Shown here: positions 44,419 to 56,510 of the stretch, one piece after another
How positions within the stretch are numbered: position 1 is the stretch's first letter
How the letters are laid out: each line of letters starts with the position of its first letter
NCBI RefSeq assembly: GCF_030272615.1
Contig: NC_081406.1
Span: 477,058,900 to 477,122,899 of the forward strand
DNA length: 64,000 nt
Direction: 5' to 3'
Source of the DNA: Cryptomeria japonica
Lineage: Eukaryota; Streptophyta; Pinopsida; Cupressales; Cupressaceae
Notes under the pieces: generated by a model
The model's database searches: none
The model's input: the letters and a program-made list of their open reading frames with translations, nothing else
Told to the model about the DNA's origin: nothing
Program-made: the position numbers and the translations under genes

Positions 44419-45214
44419 TGTTACTTTTACTAATCAAATATAACAGAATTCAATGTAAACTGAAAATGTAATGAAAAACACAATGCTCATAAACACAACA
44501 CAGCAATACTTTGGGAAAACCTCCCTCTTGGAGGTGAAAAACCCAGCCTTAAAATCCAATTATATTATTTCAAATATGAAGGCACAAGACATGAAACTTA
44601 TCTCCAACATCAGATCAGTTTGCTGCCAAAACAGTCTTCAATCAATTCGCTTGACCGAGATGCATCAATTCTGCCTTGCTGTCTTGGAGATGTGATGTAC
44701 TGATCAGTAGAAGGAATTCGCTTGCATGGAGATGATTGCTGGCCTTCCAGATGTCTGTCTCAGACTTAAGTTGACTCTTACAGGCTTGGCAACTTGTATA
44801 TCAGACCAGCCAATGGAGAGATATGAGCGCTGACCTTCAATAAGCTTGAGATAACAATTTCGCTGACTTGAAGCTCATTACAAGTTCACTGACTTAGTTG
44901 ATGTAATTCGCATGATGTAATTGATTGTATAATGCCATGCAAATGACTTGCTTATATACTTGACTTGAGGTGTCAAGTCTCAAGTCGGCTTCCTTATTAA
45001 TTTCATAATAATATTATATATACTGCTCAAATAGGTCTTGACTCATTAAGACATTATTGCTTGTTTGCCTTTACCACCCATTTGGGGCTCACATTAAGAG
45101 TACACGTTATGTTTGGGTCCTGGCCCAATTACAATAAGGAGAATAAGTTGTTTACAATATGATTGTCATTTGACAACATTTAAATGTTAATCAAAACTAG
45201 CTATTATTTCAACA
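44419..45214 (-). repeat. 3' LTR of the copia element
   Basis: 796 bp. It is preceded on the minus strand by the polypurine tract AAGAGGGAG (45215-45223). Confidence 0.9.
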
Positions 45215-45471
45215 CTCCCTCTTAGCTAGGGAGGATTCTAGCAAAATAGTGTAATCATGCATCATAGATTCATCTTACATTGCCCGCAGAGGATGAAAGT
45301 AACCTGAAAGAAAACAACAAAACTTTCCATATTGCATTGTCCACAGAGGATGGATCCACCTTGCATTACCTGCAAAGCGTGGAAGAGGTCTTTCACCTCA
45401 ACCTTCTCCCAAAGAAGGAAATACTGTCACCTTGCATTGCTCGCAGAGGGTGGAAGATGCAACTTAATGCA

Positions 45472-48400
45472 TCATTGAGACTGAGACTCCCTCTCATTCA
45501 TAGCTAGATTCTCCACAATTCCAAGCCTATCTCTGAAGTATTGAAACTTCACACGAGCAAGGGGCTTGGTGAGAATGTCTGCAACCTGCTCATCAGTGCT
45601 GACATATTTCAGCTGTAAGGCACCTCTTTGTACCATATCACGAACATAGTGATAGTGAGTTTCCACATGTTTTGATCTGTCATGAAACACAGGATTAGCA
45701 GACATTTTAATACAACTTTGATTATCACAATGAATAATTGTGGGTTCCCAAAGTTGTCCAAACAACCCAGCAAGAAGCTTTTGAAGCCACACTGCTTCTC
45801 TCGATGCAACACTCGATGCAATATACTTAGCTTCTGCAGTACTCAAGGCTATTGAGGATTGTTTCCTACTAGCCCAAGAAATCACAACAGAACCCAAACT
45901 GAAACAGATACCTGAAGTGCTCTTCCAATCGGTAACACTTCCTGTCCAATCAGAATATGAGTATCCTTCCAAGGTAACGGAAGTGTTGATTGGATACTTT
46001 AGCCCATAGCCAACGGTTCCACGCAAGTATCTTAGAATATGTTTGGCTCAAACAAGGTGAACATGCTTTGGCTTGTTCATAAATTGGCTGAGTGCACTCA
46101 CTGCATAACAAATGTCTGGTCTAGTGTTAACTAGATACATCAATGATCGAATCAACTGCTTGTATTCAAAAGGACCTGCAAAATCAGAGTTAGCTGCAGA
46201 TAAACTCAATTTCTTCAAGTTAGTTTCCATAGGAGTAGACATAGGTTTGCAATCCAACATTCCAAATCTCTTCAAAATGTCAACAGTATATTTTCCTCGA
46301 CTTAGAATAATTTCATTAGGTCTTTGCCACACTTCTAACCCTAGAAAGTAATGCATTAGACCTAGATCCTTCATTTCAAATTCAGTAGCTAATTCTTTCT
46401 TACACTTAATGATGAGACTATCTTCACCAGTTAGGAATAGATCATCCACATATAAAACCAGAATTAGCATTTCACCATTAATTACTTTAAAGTAAAGGTT
46501 AGGATCAACATCATTCTTACAAAACCCTAAAATAACCAAGTAGTTATCAATTCTTTCATACCAAGCTTGAGGAGCTTGCTTGAGGCCGTAAAGAGCTTTC
46601 TTTAATCTGCATACATGTGATTCTCTATTATGAGTCTCATATCCTTCTGTTTGCTCAATATAGACTTCTTCCTCAATGACACCATTAAGGAAGGCAGTCT
46701 TTACATCCATCTGTTGTAACTTCCAACCCTTAGCTGCAGCAATGGCTATAATAGTTCTAATAGAAGTATATTTAGCAACAGGAGCAAATGTTTCTTCATA
46801 ATCTATGCCTTCCTTTTGGGAAAAACCACGAACTACAAATCTAGCTATATATTTTTCTATACTAACATCAGCAACATGTTTAATTTTAAACAACCATTTA
46901 GAAGAAACAATAGACTTACCTTTAGGTCTAGGTACAATATCCCAAACATCATTCTTGATGATGGATTGATACTCTTCGTCCATAGCTATTTTCCATGCTT
47001 GCTGGTTCATAGCTTTTTCTATGTTGGATGGTTCAGTCTCAATGATGTTGCACATCATTGCAACATAGTTGGAGAACTTCTGAGGTCTCCTACTTTCTCT
47101 GAAGGTGCCACTAGGAGCTACAAGCTTTTCTGCTTCTTGAATTGTGCTTCTAACCCAAAGTGGCCTTTTCTTGCTAACTGCAATATCTCTAGGTCCATCA
47201 GTTGGATCCAGAGGCTCAGGAGGATCACCATGCTCAATAGGTTCGGGAGGCTCAATAGACTCATTCTTAATCTCAGGGTTAGAATCAATATCCATGTTTT
47301 GATTATCATTAACCTCTTTATCATCATTGACAAGGGAACCTTTAGATTTCTTAAAAGCAATATTTTCTTCAAACATAACGTCTCTACTTACCTCAATATA
47401 CCTTTGTCCTGGAATGTAGATGCAAAATGCTTTGGAGGATTCATTGTATCCAACAAGGATACCTTTCTTCCCGGATGGCTCTAGCTTAGTTTTCTTTTCC
47501 TTTGGCACATGAACATAGACAAGACTTCCAAAAATCCTTAGGTGACTGATATCCGGTTTGACTCCAGTGAAGGCCTCTTCAAGAGTCATGTTCTTCAGGA
47601 CACGGTGAGGGCATCTGTTCTAAATGTATACTGCAGTCTTGGATGCTTCGGCCCATAAGGAAGTTTGTAGATCCTGATCATGAATCATTGCTTTAGCTGC
47701 TTCAACAATGACTCTATTCTTTCGTTCAACCACACCATTTTGCTGAGGATTGTAGGGAACGCAAAACTCCCTCTTAATTCCTGTCTCTACACAAAAGTCA
47801 TTGAAACTACTTGAGGTGTATTCACCTCCATTGTCAAATCTTAACACTTTAATCCTTTTACCAGACATATTTTTAGCTAAGGCTTTAAATTCTTTAAACC
47901 TACTTAGCACTTCATCAGATTCTTTAGATTTTAGAAAGTAAATCCAAGTCTTTCTAGAAAAATCATCTATAAATGTAACATAGTATAGAAATCCACTAGA
48001 TGAAGGAACAGACATGGGTCCACATAGATCTGAATGAACAAGTGCTAATTTTTCCTTAGCTCTTCTTTCACTTTTATGAAATTGACTCTTAGTGTTCTTA
48101 CCTAATGCACAACCTTTGCACGTATCATCATGAAAATAACTAAGTTTAGGCATACCTTTAATCGTCTTTTCAAGTGAGGGAAGTGCCTGAAAGTGAAGGT
48201 GGCCAAGCCTTCTATGCCATAGCTCGCTAGATTCGGGTGCTTCATGGATGAGTGCTCGAACAGGATTAGCTGAAAGCTTATAAAAACTATCATATCTATT
48301 TCCAATAACATGAGCAGATTTAAACTAGATTTATTTGGCCAAGCAAGTACTTGACGCTCAGAAAATGCTATTTGATAACCTTTATCTTCTAAGGCAGAAA

Positions 48401-49519
48401 TGGAGATTAAATTTCTTTTAATTCCAGGAACAAATAAAATATCACTAAGATGCAAGGAGATACCAGATTCCAAATTTACGGAAGTATTGCCAAAACCTCT
48501 TACCGAATACTGAGCATCATCACCAATTACCACATGAAGATTGGACTCTTTCTCCATTAAGTCTGAGAGGTGCTCTCGGTAGCCCGTGATATGCATGGAT
48601 GCACCACTATCTATCAACCAAGTGTTGCTGTCAGTTGGCACATTGCTAGATAAGGCAAAAATGAAGAGGAAATCTTCGTTATCCTTTGAATCTGCAACTT
48701 CATTGAGGTTTGCTTCTCCTTGCTTGGGCGGATGCTGACATTCTTTAGCATAGTGTCCAAACTTGTCGCGTCCGAAACAACGGACACGTGAAAGACCTCT
48801 TGGCTTCTTCCGTGAATCGTAAGCAGCAGGAGGTCTGAAGTCTCTATCTCTTTTGAAGTTGTTCTTCTTCCAATGATCACCCTTCCTTTTGACATGTTGA
48901 GATGCAAGCACATGATGGTCACCTCCATGAGTGCCTTTGAGCATTCCTCTTGCAGTTAGACGAGATTTCTCTTGGATGCAATCAGACCGGAGGTGATCAA
49001 AAGAGGGAAATTCAGCTCTTCCGCTTATGCTTTGAATAAATGGATCCCAAGAATCAGGGAGACCATTTATGCAATCATGACAATATCCTTGTCCACCACT
49101 TCACTTCCAATGGAGCTGAGCTAGTCCTTCAATTCTGAAATTTTCATGAAGAAGGACATGACTGAATCTCCCTTGCTCATCTTGATTTGAAGAAGTTGTT
49201 GCCTCAGAGTAAGAGCCTGGCTGATGTTATCGATTTCGAACATTCCTTCTAGGTGTTTGAACATCTCCTTGGCTGAAGGTAACCTGGAGATGACTGGGAC
49301 AAGATGATCCTTCACGGAATCAATTAGAAACTTCTTTGCCTTAAGAGCATTCTTCTTGAACTGCTTTAACTCATCTGGATCTGAGATTTCAGGCAGATCC
49401 TTGTCTTCCACAAACTGCAACAGCTCAACCTCTTCAAGGGCAAGAAGAACACGAACTTTCCAAGAAGTAAAATTGAGAGCACCATCAAGTCTGTCCTCAA
49501 CCTTCAGTCCTGTAACCAT
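45472..49519 (-). pseudogene. Copia gag-pol, interrupted
   Basis: Pieces in order: gag N-terminus 49519-49121 (LDGALNFTSWKVRVLLALE), and a gag end plus protease at 48944-48102. The knuckle there reads CFGRDKFGHYAKEC, with arginine in place of the second cysteine, followed by the protease motif DSGASMHITG. Next come integrase 48153-47620 (HSDLCGPMS, RFDNGGEYTS, NPQQNGVVERKN), RT 47589-46048 (YVDDLFLTG, APQAWYERID) and RNase H 46026-45472 (DWTGSVTDWKSTSG, ADILTKPL). Breaks are a TAG at 49121-49123, a one-base loss near 49065, a frame change near 48130, a TAG at 47620-47622 and a TGA at 46048-46050. Two of the stops fit CAG to TAG. The gene is non-functional. Confidence 0.9.
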
Positions 49520-49587
49520 CTTGCAAAACTAAAATAGCAAACTTAAAGTGAAGGATAACCAATAATCTGATTTATAATGAACCTAAA

Positions 49588-49599
49588 GCTCTGATACCA
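49588..49599 (-). promoter_or_regulatory. Primer binding site of the copia element
   Basis: Minus strand TGGTATCAGAGC immediately next to the 5' LTR end at 49600. Confidence 0.9.
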
Positions 49600-50399
49600 T
49601 GTTAATTTTACTAATCAGATATAACAGAATTCAATGTAAACTGAAAATGTAATGAAAAACACAATGCTTATAAACACAACACAGCAATAACCTGGGAAAA
49701 CCTCCCTCTTGGAGGTGAAAAACCCAGCCTTAAAATCCAATTATATTATGTCAAATATGAAGGCAATTACAAGACATGAAACTTATCTCCAACATCAGAT
49801 CAGTTTGCTGCCAAAACAGTCTTCAATCAATTTGCTTGACCGAGATGTATCAATTCTGCCTTGCTGTCTTGGAGATGTGATGTACTGATCAGTAGAAGGA
49901 ATTTGCTTGCATGGAGATGATCGCTGGCCTTCCAGAAGTCTGTCTCAGACTTAAGCTGACTCTTGTAGGCTTGGCAACTTGTATATCAGACCAGCCAATG
50001 GAGAGATATGAGCGCTGACCTTCAATAAGCTTGAGATAACAATTTCGCTGACTTGAAACTCATTACAAGTTCGCTAACTTAGTTGATGTAATTCGCATGA
50101 TGTAATTGATTGTATAATGCCATGCAAATGACTTGCTTATATACTTGACTTGAGGTGTCAAGTCTCAAGTCGGCTTCCTTATTAATTTCATAATAATATT
50201 ATATATACCGCTCAAATAGGTCTTGACTCATTAAGACGTTATTGCTTGTTTGCCTTTACCGCCCATTTGGGGCTCACATTAAGAGTACACGTTATGTTTG
50301 GGTCCTGGCCCAATTACAATAAGGAGAATAAGTTGTTTACAATATGATTGCCATTTGACAACATTTAAATGTTGATCCAAACTAGCTATTATTTCAACA
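49600..50399 (-). repeat. 5' LTR of the copia element
   Basis: 800 bp, nearly identical to 44419-45214. Confidence 0.9.
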
Positions 50400-50404
50400 G
50401 AGAA

Positions 50405-50736
50405 GAGATGCAATTCTCTCTATGTGGGTTGTGAGTAGGATTGCCAAACGAACATCGAATTGCCATGTTCGTCTATACAATTTTGAGCACTTACAATTCC
50501 CTCACAATATAGGGAAAGATTGATAGGCAGACCCCTTGCCTGCAAGCCCAATTGAAGGCCTTTGAAACCACACAGACATTCATGGTGGATGCCATTTTCA
50601 TAACTTTTGAAAAGATAATAAAATTGTATTCTGAGTGTGAAATCACATTTTTTCCACACTTTTTCAATGTTTTTCCAATGGTATTCTTATGTCTCGGATG
50701 TTTTTCAGATGCACTCAGCGAGTACTCACCACTTGA
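50405..50736. other. Unassigned stretch right of the copia element
   Basis: Short ORFs only; nothing recognised until the gactcg-like words near 50700-50730. Confidence 0.4.
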
Positions 50737-51163
50737 CTTGCAAAAACTTGCCAAAGACTAGGCCTAAAACTCGATGAGTTAAACTTGAAAAAAATCAGCA
50801 CTGGGAAAATCTCATGAGTACTTGGTGATTTGCAGAGTACTTGCCAATTAGTTAATTTATGGCTTGAACACAAAATCAAAATGATTAGACAAATAACTAA
50901 AACAAACTTTATATGTATATTAACTTGTGAATGTCTACATTGCTTTATCCTTGCAAAAACTTGTTAAAGACTTGGCTTGATAACTTGGTGAGTTGCTCAG
51001 CATTGTGAAAATATCGTGAGTGCTTGGTGACTCACTGAGTACTCGCCAAATAGTTAAACTATGGTTCCAACATAACATCAAAAGGATAAGTAGGCAAATA
51101 ACCATAACAAGCTTTAAATGGAGATTTACTTGTTAATGTTGGCACTGCTGTATCTTGTGAAAG
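50737..51163. repeat. Two tandem copies of a 213-bp unit
   Basis: cttgcaaaaacttg starts at 50737 and recurs (with changes) at 50950. Each copy runs through gatgagtt / ggtgagtt, a gtgactcactgagtactcgcc-like core and aaataac(t/c)a to a tgctt/gtatc end. The core resembles the GACTCG ends of the hAT family, suggesting a duplicated old transposon end. Confidence 0.55.
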
Positions 51164-51169
51164 CTAATA

Positions 51170-52261
51170 TATGGTAAATCCTCATCCCATGTTTTTGAAT
51201 GCTTTCTGTTATATCCACTAAAGAGCTGCACCAATGTTCTATTGACTACTACTTTTTAGCCCTTCATTTGTGGGTGGAGGGTGGTCCAACTGCTTCAACT
51301 TGGTATCCATTTTTCCCATAATTTTCCCCAAAATCTGCCTAAAAATATTGAGGCCTCATCTGAAACAATGGATTAAAAGTTAAAAACATCCTGAAGTCCC
51401 AAACATTAGTGAAAAACAAATCAGCATCTTCATGTTGTTAGGTGGTCTTCTACGTGAAATCACTATGAACAGTTTGCTGAATAAGGTTATCACCACAAAA
51501 AGATGTCCTTTTCCATAGAAATGCTACTATAAGCAAGCCCCTAACAAAATCCATAGAAATGATTTACCATGGCCACATGGGAATTGGTAGTCATGTACAA
51601 ACACAATTTTATATTACCTCATTTGCTATGCATTACTTGCTCAACTTGCGGGGTAGCTCATTCTTAGGCAGAAATCGTTTTTGCTTTCAAAATCAGCACC
51701 ATGCCCCTCGTGTAACTTCTGTATGCTTCCAAAAACTTGCATCTTTGGCATACTCCCTCCTACAAATTTAACGAGTGAATGGCACAAGTTGAGAAACAGC
51801 ACAAATGTTCCTGCTACTTTGTGATTCCCTTCTTGTACTTGATAACCAAATGGAATTATTGTTGGAAGCCTATCCATTTGAATTCTCTTGCTTGTCATAT
51901 TTTATTTTTTGTTTGGAAAGAGTAAAGAGGTCGGTCATTAGCATGAGCAATAGCTACTTCCTGAGCATTTTAGTTTTCTATTTTTGACTACTTGCACAAG
52001 AGCATAAATTTTTTAAATCCTATGTGAGAAAAATTCATAATTGCCCCATCGAATAATTGGAATGTTAACATACTGGCTACACTCCTTGAAGTAGATCTCC
52101 CCTACGGCATATGAGCTTGCATTCATCTCAATCTTAGACGGTTGTTGCAAGATATGTGATACTGGGATGCAATTGGCTACCCCCCTCTTTATGTTGTTTT
52201 CTGATATCGTCATTTGTTTCGAACCATGATGCTTATGATTTGTGATTATTATTTCTTCCAT
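51170..52261 (-). pseudogene. Decayed Ty3/gypsy RNase H-integrase remnant
   Basis: Reading the minus strand from right to left, 52261-52013 has KIEMNASSYAVGEIYF, matching the gypsy RNase H start. 51898-51540 holds a broken stretch resembling the finger and first aspartate part of integrase. 51400-51170 reads NRTLVQL, GYNRKHSKTWDEDLPYI in pieces, typical of the Ty3 integrase core after its glutamate. Many stops and shifts. It is distinct from the other gypsy copies in the window. No LTRs are recognised. Confidence 0.5.
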
Positions 52262-53680
52262 TTATGTATTTTGCACCATAATGCAGATATATATGTTCAT
52301 TACGCTAAGTCTTGGTAACATTTTTATGTAACAGCTCTTTGTGGATACACAGCTATTTTCAGTGCATACAGATGCAGTCCTTACGTTTTATCAGAAAGAA
52401 TAACGTCTTGCTATTGTGGGATTTGTACAATAGTTATAAACACCATCTGATAGTTGTATTAATTTTAATCATATGGTGGATAATATGACTGATTTTGCAG
52501 AAAGAAAATTAGCTTTGTCTAACAGGCAGCTGGACAAGTAAGAAATAATACAAGTAATGATTCGCTTTGTAATTGCCCGTGGTAAAAGTGTATTATCATG
52601 CAAATACAATTTCTTATTTATTTGTAGAATAGTCTCCTGCATAAACTTTTTTATTCAATTAAAGAGTATAAATGGAAAAATTGGCACCTTTTAATTAGCA
52701 AGTACTTCCTCAAACACATAATGAAATGTTTATTTTTTTTAATTTATCAGACATAAATACGACTGCAGTGAAGCTTCACTTTATTTGTTTCCGTGTAACA
52801 GCTCTCCCTGCCCGCTCACCACTCAACCATAGGCATGTGGATGTGTTTTATTTTCAATTTGACTTAACTGTATACGTATGGATGTATGCTAAGGGTATGT
52901 TGAGGTTAATATTGGAAAATTAAGGTTTACATTTGATAAGAAAGTCATCTTAATAACTTAGTGTTAATATTAAAATACTTAATTAATTGGGAGTTAGTTT
53001 CTAATACGGTAGTTTGAGAAGGTTGTACGGGAATATGGTGATGCAATGCATCATAAAACTCATGAAAGAGTGCATATATATATGCTTGTGAATGATATAG
53101 TTTAGTTTCTATAATAGTTATGCCGACATTTTTTAAGATGGTATCAAAGTTAGACCAGACTAGCAGTTGTTGGCACGTGCAATGTGTTGTCAAGATTGAC
53201 GTTAAAAAATGATCCCTACTAGAACCATAAATGAACTTGTCACCAAGTATTAGTTTAATGATAGGGCACCTCAACATTAAATGGGTGCTTCTAGGTTTGA
53301 TGATCGCGTTGAGGATGGTGTCTTTGGGATTTGTGTAACCATAAACTTGGATTCCTCCCTTTGGGAGAACTTGAAATCAGATCGGTATTCGATATTTGGA
53401 ATCAAAAGGTAGAAGTTAAGAGGTTTTTAAAAAGTGTAATTTGCTAGGGCATTTAGCATTATAGTCTCGGACTTTGAGAATTTGTTTGACATCCCTCTTA
53501 AAGAATGGGAAATTCACCTAGATCTATCGAAGACTTGGATTTAGATCTTTGAAAAACTTGGTGTGGGGATTGGGGTGCGTCCCCTAAACTGTGCATTAGC
53601 TTGTGCATCAGCCACATTATCTCTATTTTCGGTTCAAACGACTTCCCCATTCAATTTAGCATTTTTGATCATGAAAAGAT
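52262..53680. other. Unassigned AT-rich stretch
   Basis: No gene, RNA or repeat supported. Confidence 0.4.
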
Positions 53681-55070
53681 AGACGTCCTCTCAAATTTGA
53701 AAATATGCGGATGAGAGACCCTAAGTTTCTATCAAAGGTTAAAATAGAAGTTGAAGAAGTGGAATAAAGAACATAAGACAATTGCAGAAAATGAAGAGCT
53801 GAAGAAAAAAATAGTAAAACTAAATGAAGAGGTTTTTCATCTTGCTAGATAAAAGCTATTGAACATGTATTTTAAAAATCTACCAAGGGAGGTGGTGTTT
53901 TGGAGGCATAAGTCAAAGATTTATGGTTATGGTTAAAGGATGGAGATAGGAACTCATTTTTCACAATGCTATAAAGGTTAGAAGTATCCAAAACTAAGTT
54001 AAACAAGAAGAATGATGGTGCCATTCATGAGAGGGAAAAGCTATAAAGGTTAAAGTCATTAATTTCTTATAAGAGCTTCTTATTTATAGCGATGGTTAAG
54101 ATTTTTTTAACACAAAAATGAAAATTTTGCAACTCATATCAAAGGTGGACAAAGATTCTCATAATTCCTTTCCAAACAAGGCTTTTTCAAAACAAGAAAA
54201 CAAGGAGGTTGACCTACAACTCCATTTAGTTAAAGCTCTCACCCTAGATGGATTCCTCATTAGTTTTTATTATAAATGTTGGCACATTGTTGGGTTTACT
54301 ATTTTTGAGGTTGATGAAGAATCTCATAAAAACAACATTGTACTAAAAAACTTGAATAAGCCCTTCATAACTTCTATCCCTAAAAAGGATCATGCTACCA
54401 TCTTTGATTGCTATAGATTGATTTCACTTTGTAACACATTTACAAGATGTTCTTCAAGGCTATTGTGAATAGGCTTAATTTCATCTTCCTTGGGATCATC
54501 ACTAAAGAACATAGCAATTTCATGTTAGGTTGGTCTATTCTAGATGGATCTATAATTGCATAGGAAACAATTCATTCTTTTCATTTCTCGGGAAAGAGTT
54601 GTGTGTCGGTTAGAGTGGACATAAAAGAAAGCCTATGATTAGGTGGATTAGAAATTTCTATTCAAAACATTGGAGGCTTTGGGCTTTGAAAGACATTGGA
54701 TTGATTGGATCTATATGTATATTATGAGCCCCAGATATTCGGTCATTGTTAATAGTAGTCCTCATGGTTTCTTTAGTGATTATAGGGGTCTATGGTAGGG
54801 TGATCCAATCTCCCCATTTCTCTTTACTTTAAGGGTTAATGTTTTGGTAAGGTTGATTCTCACTACCTATCTTGCTAGCGAATGGGAAGATATTGATGAC
54901 ACTATGTTGTTTGGGACATCAAAAAGGGAGACAATCACAATTCAATGGATTTTAAACACCTATTTGCCTACTTCAAGTTATTTTGTTGAGTCATTAAAGT
55001 TCAAAGTGTTTTTCTTCGACACAAAGTTTGACAAGCTACAACACGACGAAGATAAAGACTATCTGGGGTG
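53680..55070 (+). pseudogene. Decayed LINE (L1-like) reverse transcriptase
   Basis: About 53900-54000 reads KDLWLWLKDGDRNSFF, typical of the LINE segment before the RT domain. The open piece 54118-54468 has DGFLISFYYKCWHIVG, ITSIPKKDHATI-like and RLISLCN motifs. Further pieces to about 54840 carry LFKTLEALGF, HWIDWIYMYIMSPRYS and GDPISPFLFTL, the conserved plant LINE RT blocks. Frameshift near 54460 and several stops. The catalytic YADD box is not intact. The 5' endonuclease region is not recognised; the 3' end is unclear. Confidence 0.65.
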
Positions 55071-55680
55071 ATGTCCTGAAAGCGCTCATGGAGTACATTA
55101 CCCTTGATGGGCAGTTCACAAGAGCTTTCATTTACCATTTTGTGCTCCTCAATCACTTTCAGCATAAGGTTAGAATATCTTTCCCCTTCTTCCTTGTGTC
55201 CTCATTGAATGCTAGCATTGTTGAACACAAGAAAGATCTTATTAAAAACCCCATTCTGCATGAGGGTTTAAATCTTCTAATTTTTTAACGTGTTAAGTCT
55301 TTACAACCCGTGTCTTCATCCCCTCGAGGTTGATCTTGATTCAGATGATACTCAGTCTTTGAGGGATGACTACCATATTGATACAGATAATGATGATTTA
55401 TCCCCCAGAGCTTCCCCCCTAAGACCAAGGGTAAAGCCCTTGCTGTGAAAATCCCCAAATCCAAAAAACCTTGTGGTTCCAGCTCCCCTCCCCCCGTCTG
55501 GAGACTTCACCTAGGCTTTAAGACTGCTAGTGTTTTGGTTGATACTCCCCTAGGCTAGGGAAAGCATCCCTCTACTTCGGTTTCCATTGAATCTCTTCCT
55601 TACCATAACACCAAGAACTGACCGCTTGTTCTGAATACCCTTGACCCTACTTCGCCTTTTCTTAGTGCTGAGAAAGAGAT
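55028..55680 (+). pseudogene. Retroelement-associated coding remnant, unknown family
   Basis: 55028-55288 is open (KALMEYITLDGQFTRAF, HFVLLNHFQHKVRISFPF). After its stop a proline/serine/lysine-rich frame continues brokenly to about 55680. It overlaps the LINE remnant's last piece in another frame. I do not know the family; a gag- or ORF1-like protein is a guess. Confidence 0.3.
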
Positions 55681-55689
55681 CAATTTGGA

Positions 55690-56470
55690 TAGGTCTACAA
55701 GAGTAAACACAATAGAAACACAAAGATATGATGGAGGCAATGTTGAACAAATTGTTTTATTTCATGAAAACTGATTAAAATGGGTTACAAAAATCGACTC
55801 ACAGGCATGCTAAAACATGCTCAAAGTATAGAATAGGTCACAATCGGGACCTCAAATTTCAAGATCTATCTTCTACTCTTAGTCTAACTACTTGGTTACA
55901 TAATAATGCTCAATTACAATTATTTATACGATCCAAGGGGATCCAGTCAGCCCAAAAAGGGATCAAAACCCGAAGAACAAGACCTAACGTGTAAAACCAA
56001 CAAGATCAACCTCCACCAAGAGATTCCTCCGGAAAATCCAAAGAAGTGTAGATCGTGGGAAAAGGGCGACCACATGCCAAGGAACAACGAAATCAATGCT
56101 AAGGGCTCTGCAAGCTATGGAAGGGATCTTGTAGGTCACCAATGCAAATAGGTCCAGGCAATCGGTAACAAAAAAAACTGTCAACTGGTAACAGGAAACT
56201 GTCATGGAAATCGATAGTGATAACTTGTCGGAAAATGATCCAGATGCTCTTCGGTTTGGAAATAAGGAATATGATCAGGTCTTCAAGAATAATCCAACTC
56301 CACAGGATCTGGTGAGCCAAATCCGAGACACACAGAAAGAAATGTTGAAACTGCAAACAAAAAGCAAAACAGAAAGGAAATATTGTTTTTGGGTTGATGC
56401 AAGATTGCCATGAACCGGGGATGCTTCTACATCAAATATCTAAGGTTATTGAAAAAGTGAGTCTCTCACT
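55690..56470 (-). repeat. Probable 3' LTR of the decayed chromovirus
   Basis: Lies directly downstream (minus strand) of the chromodomain stop at 56511. Minus strand TATAAATA at 55921-55928. I could not fix either end, and the 5' LTR is outside the window. Confidence 0.35.
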
Positions 56471-56510
56471 TTGCTAGGGTCAGAGGAAAACCAAGGCGAT
56501 CTACCTCTGC

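Larger units (their letters stand above)
44419..50399 (-). mobile_element. Ty1-copia element, complete but inactivated, 5981 bp
   Basis: LTRs at 44419-45214 (796 bp) and 49600-50399 (800 bp) begin TGTTGAAATAAT on the minus strand and end AACA. The target duplication gagaa is at 44414-44418 and 50400-50404. The primer site and polypurine tract are present. Gag, protease, integrase, RT and RNase H occur in copia order but are separated by stops and frameshifts. The two LTRs differ at a small percentage of positions plus a short indel, so it is older than the Ty3 element at 19252. Confidence 0.92.

Noticed and set aside
46816-47484. 222-aa plus-strand ORF
   Set aside because: Antisense shadow of the copia reverse transcriptase region.
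53280-53680. LINE endonuclease domain upstream of the LINE RT
   Set aside because: Short broken frames with no endonuclease motif that I can recognise.
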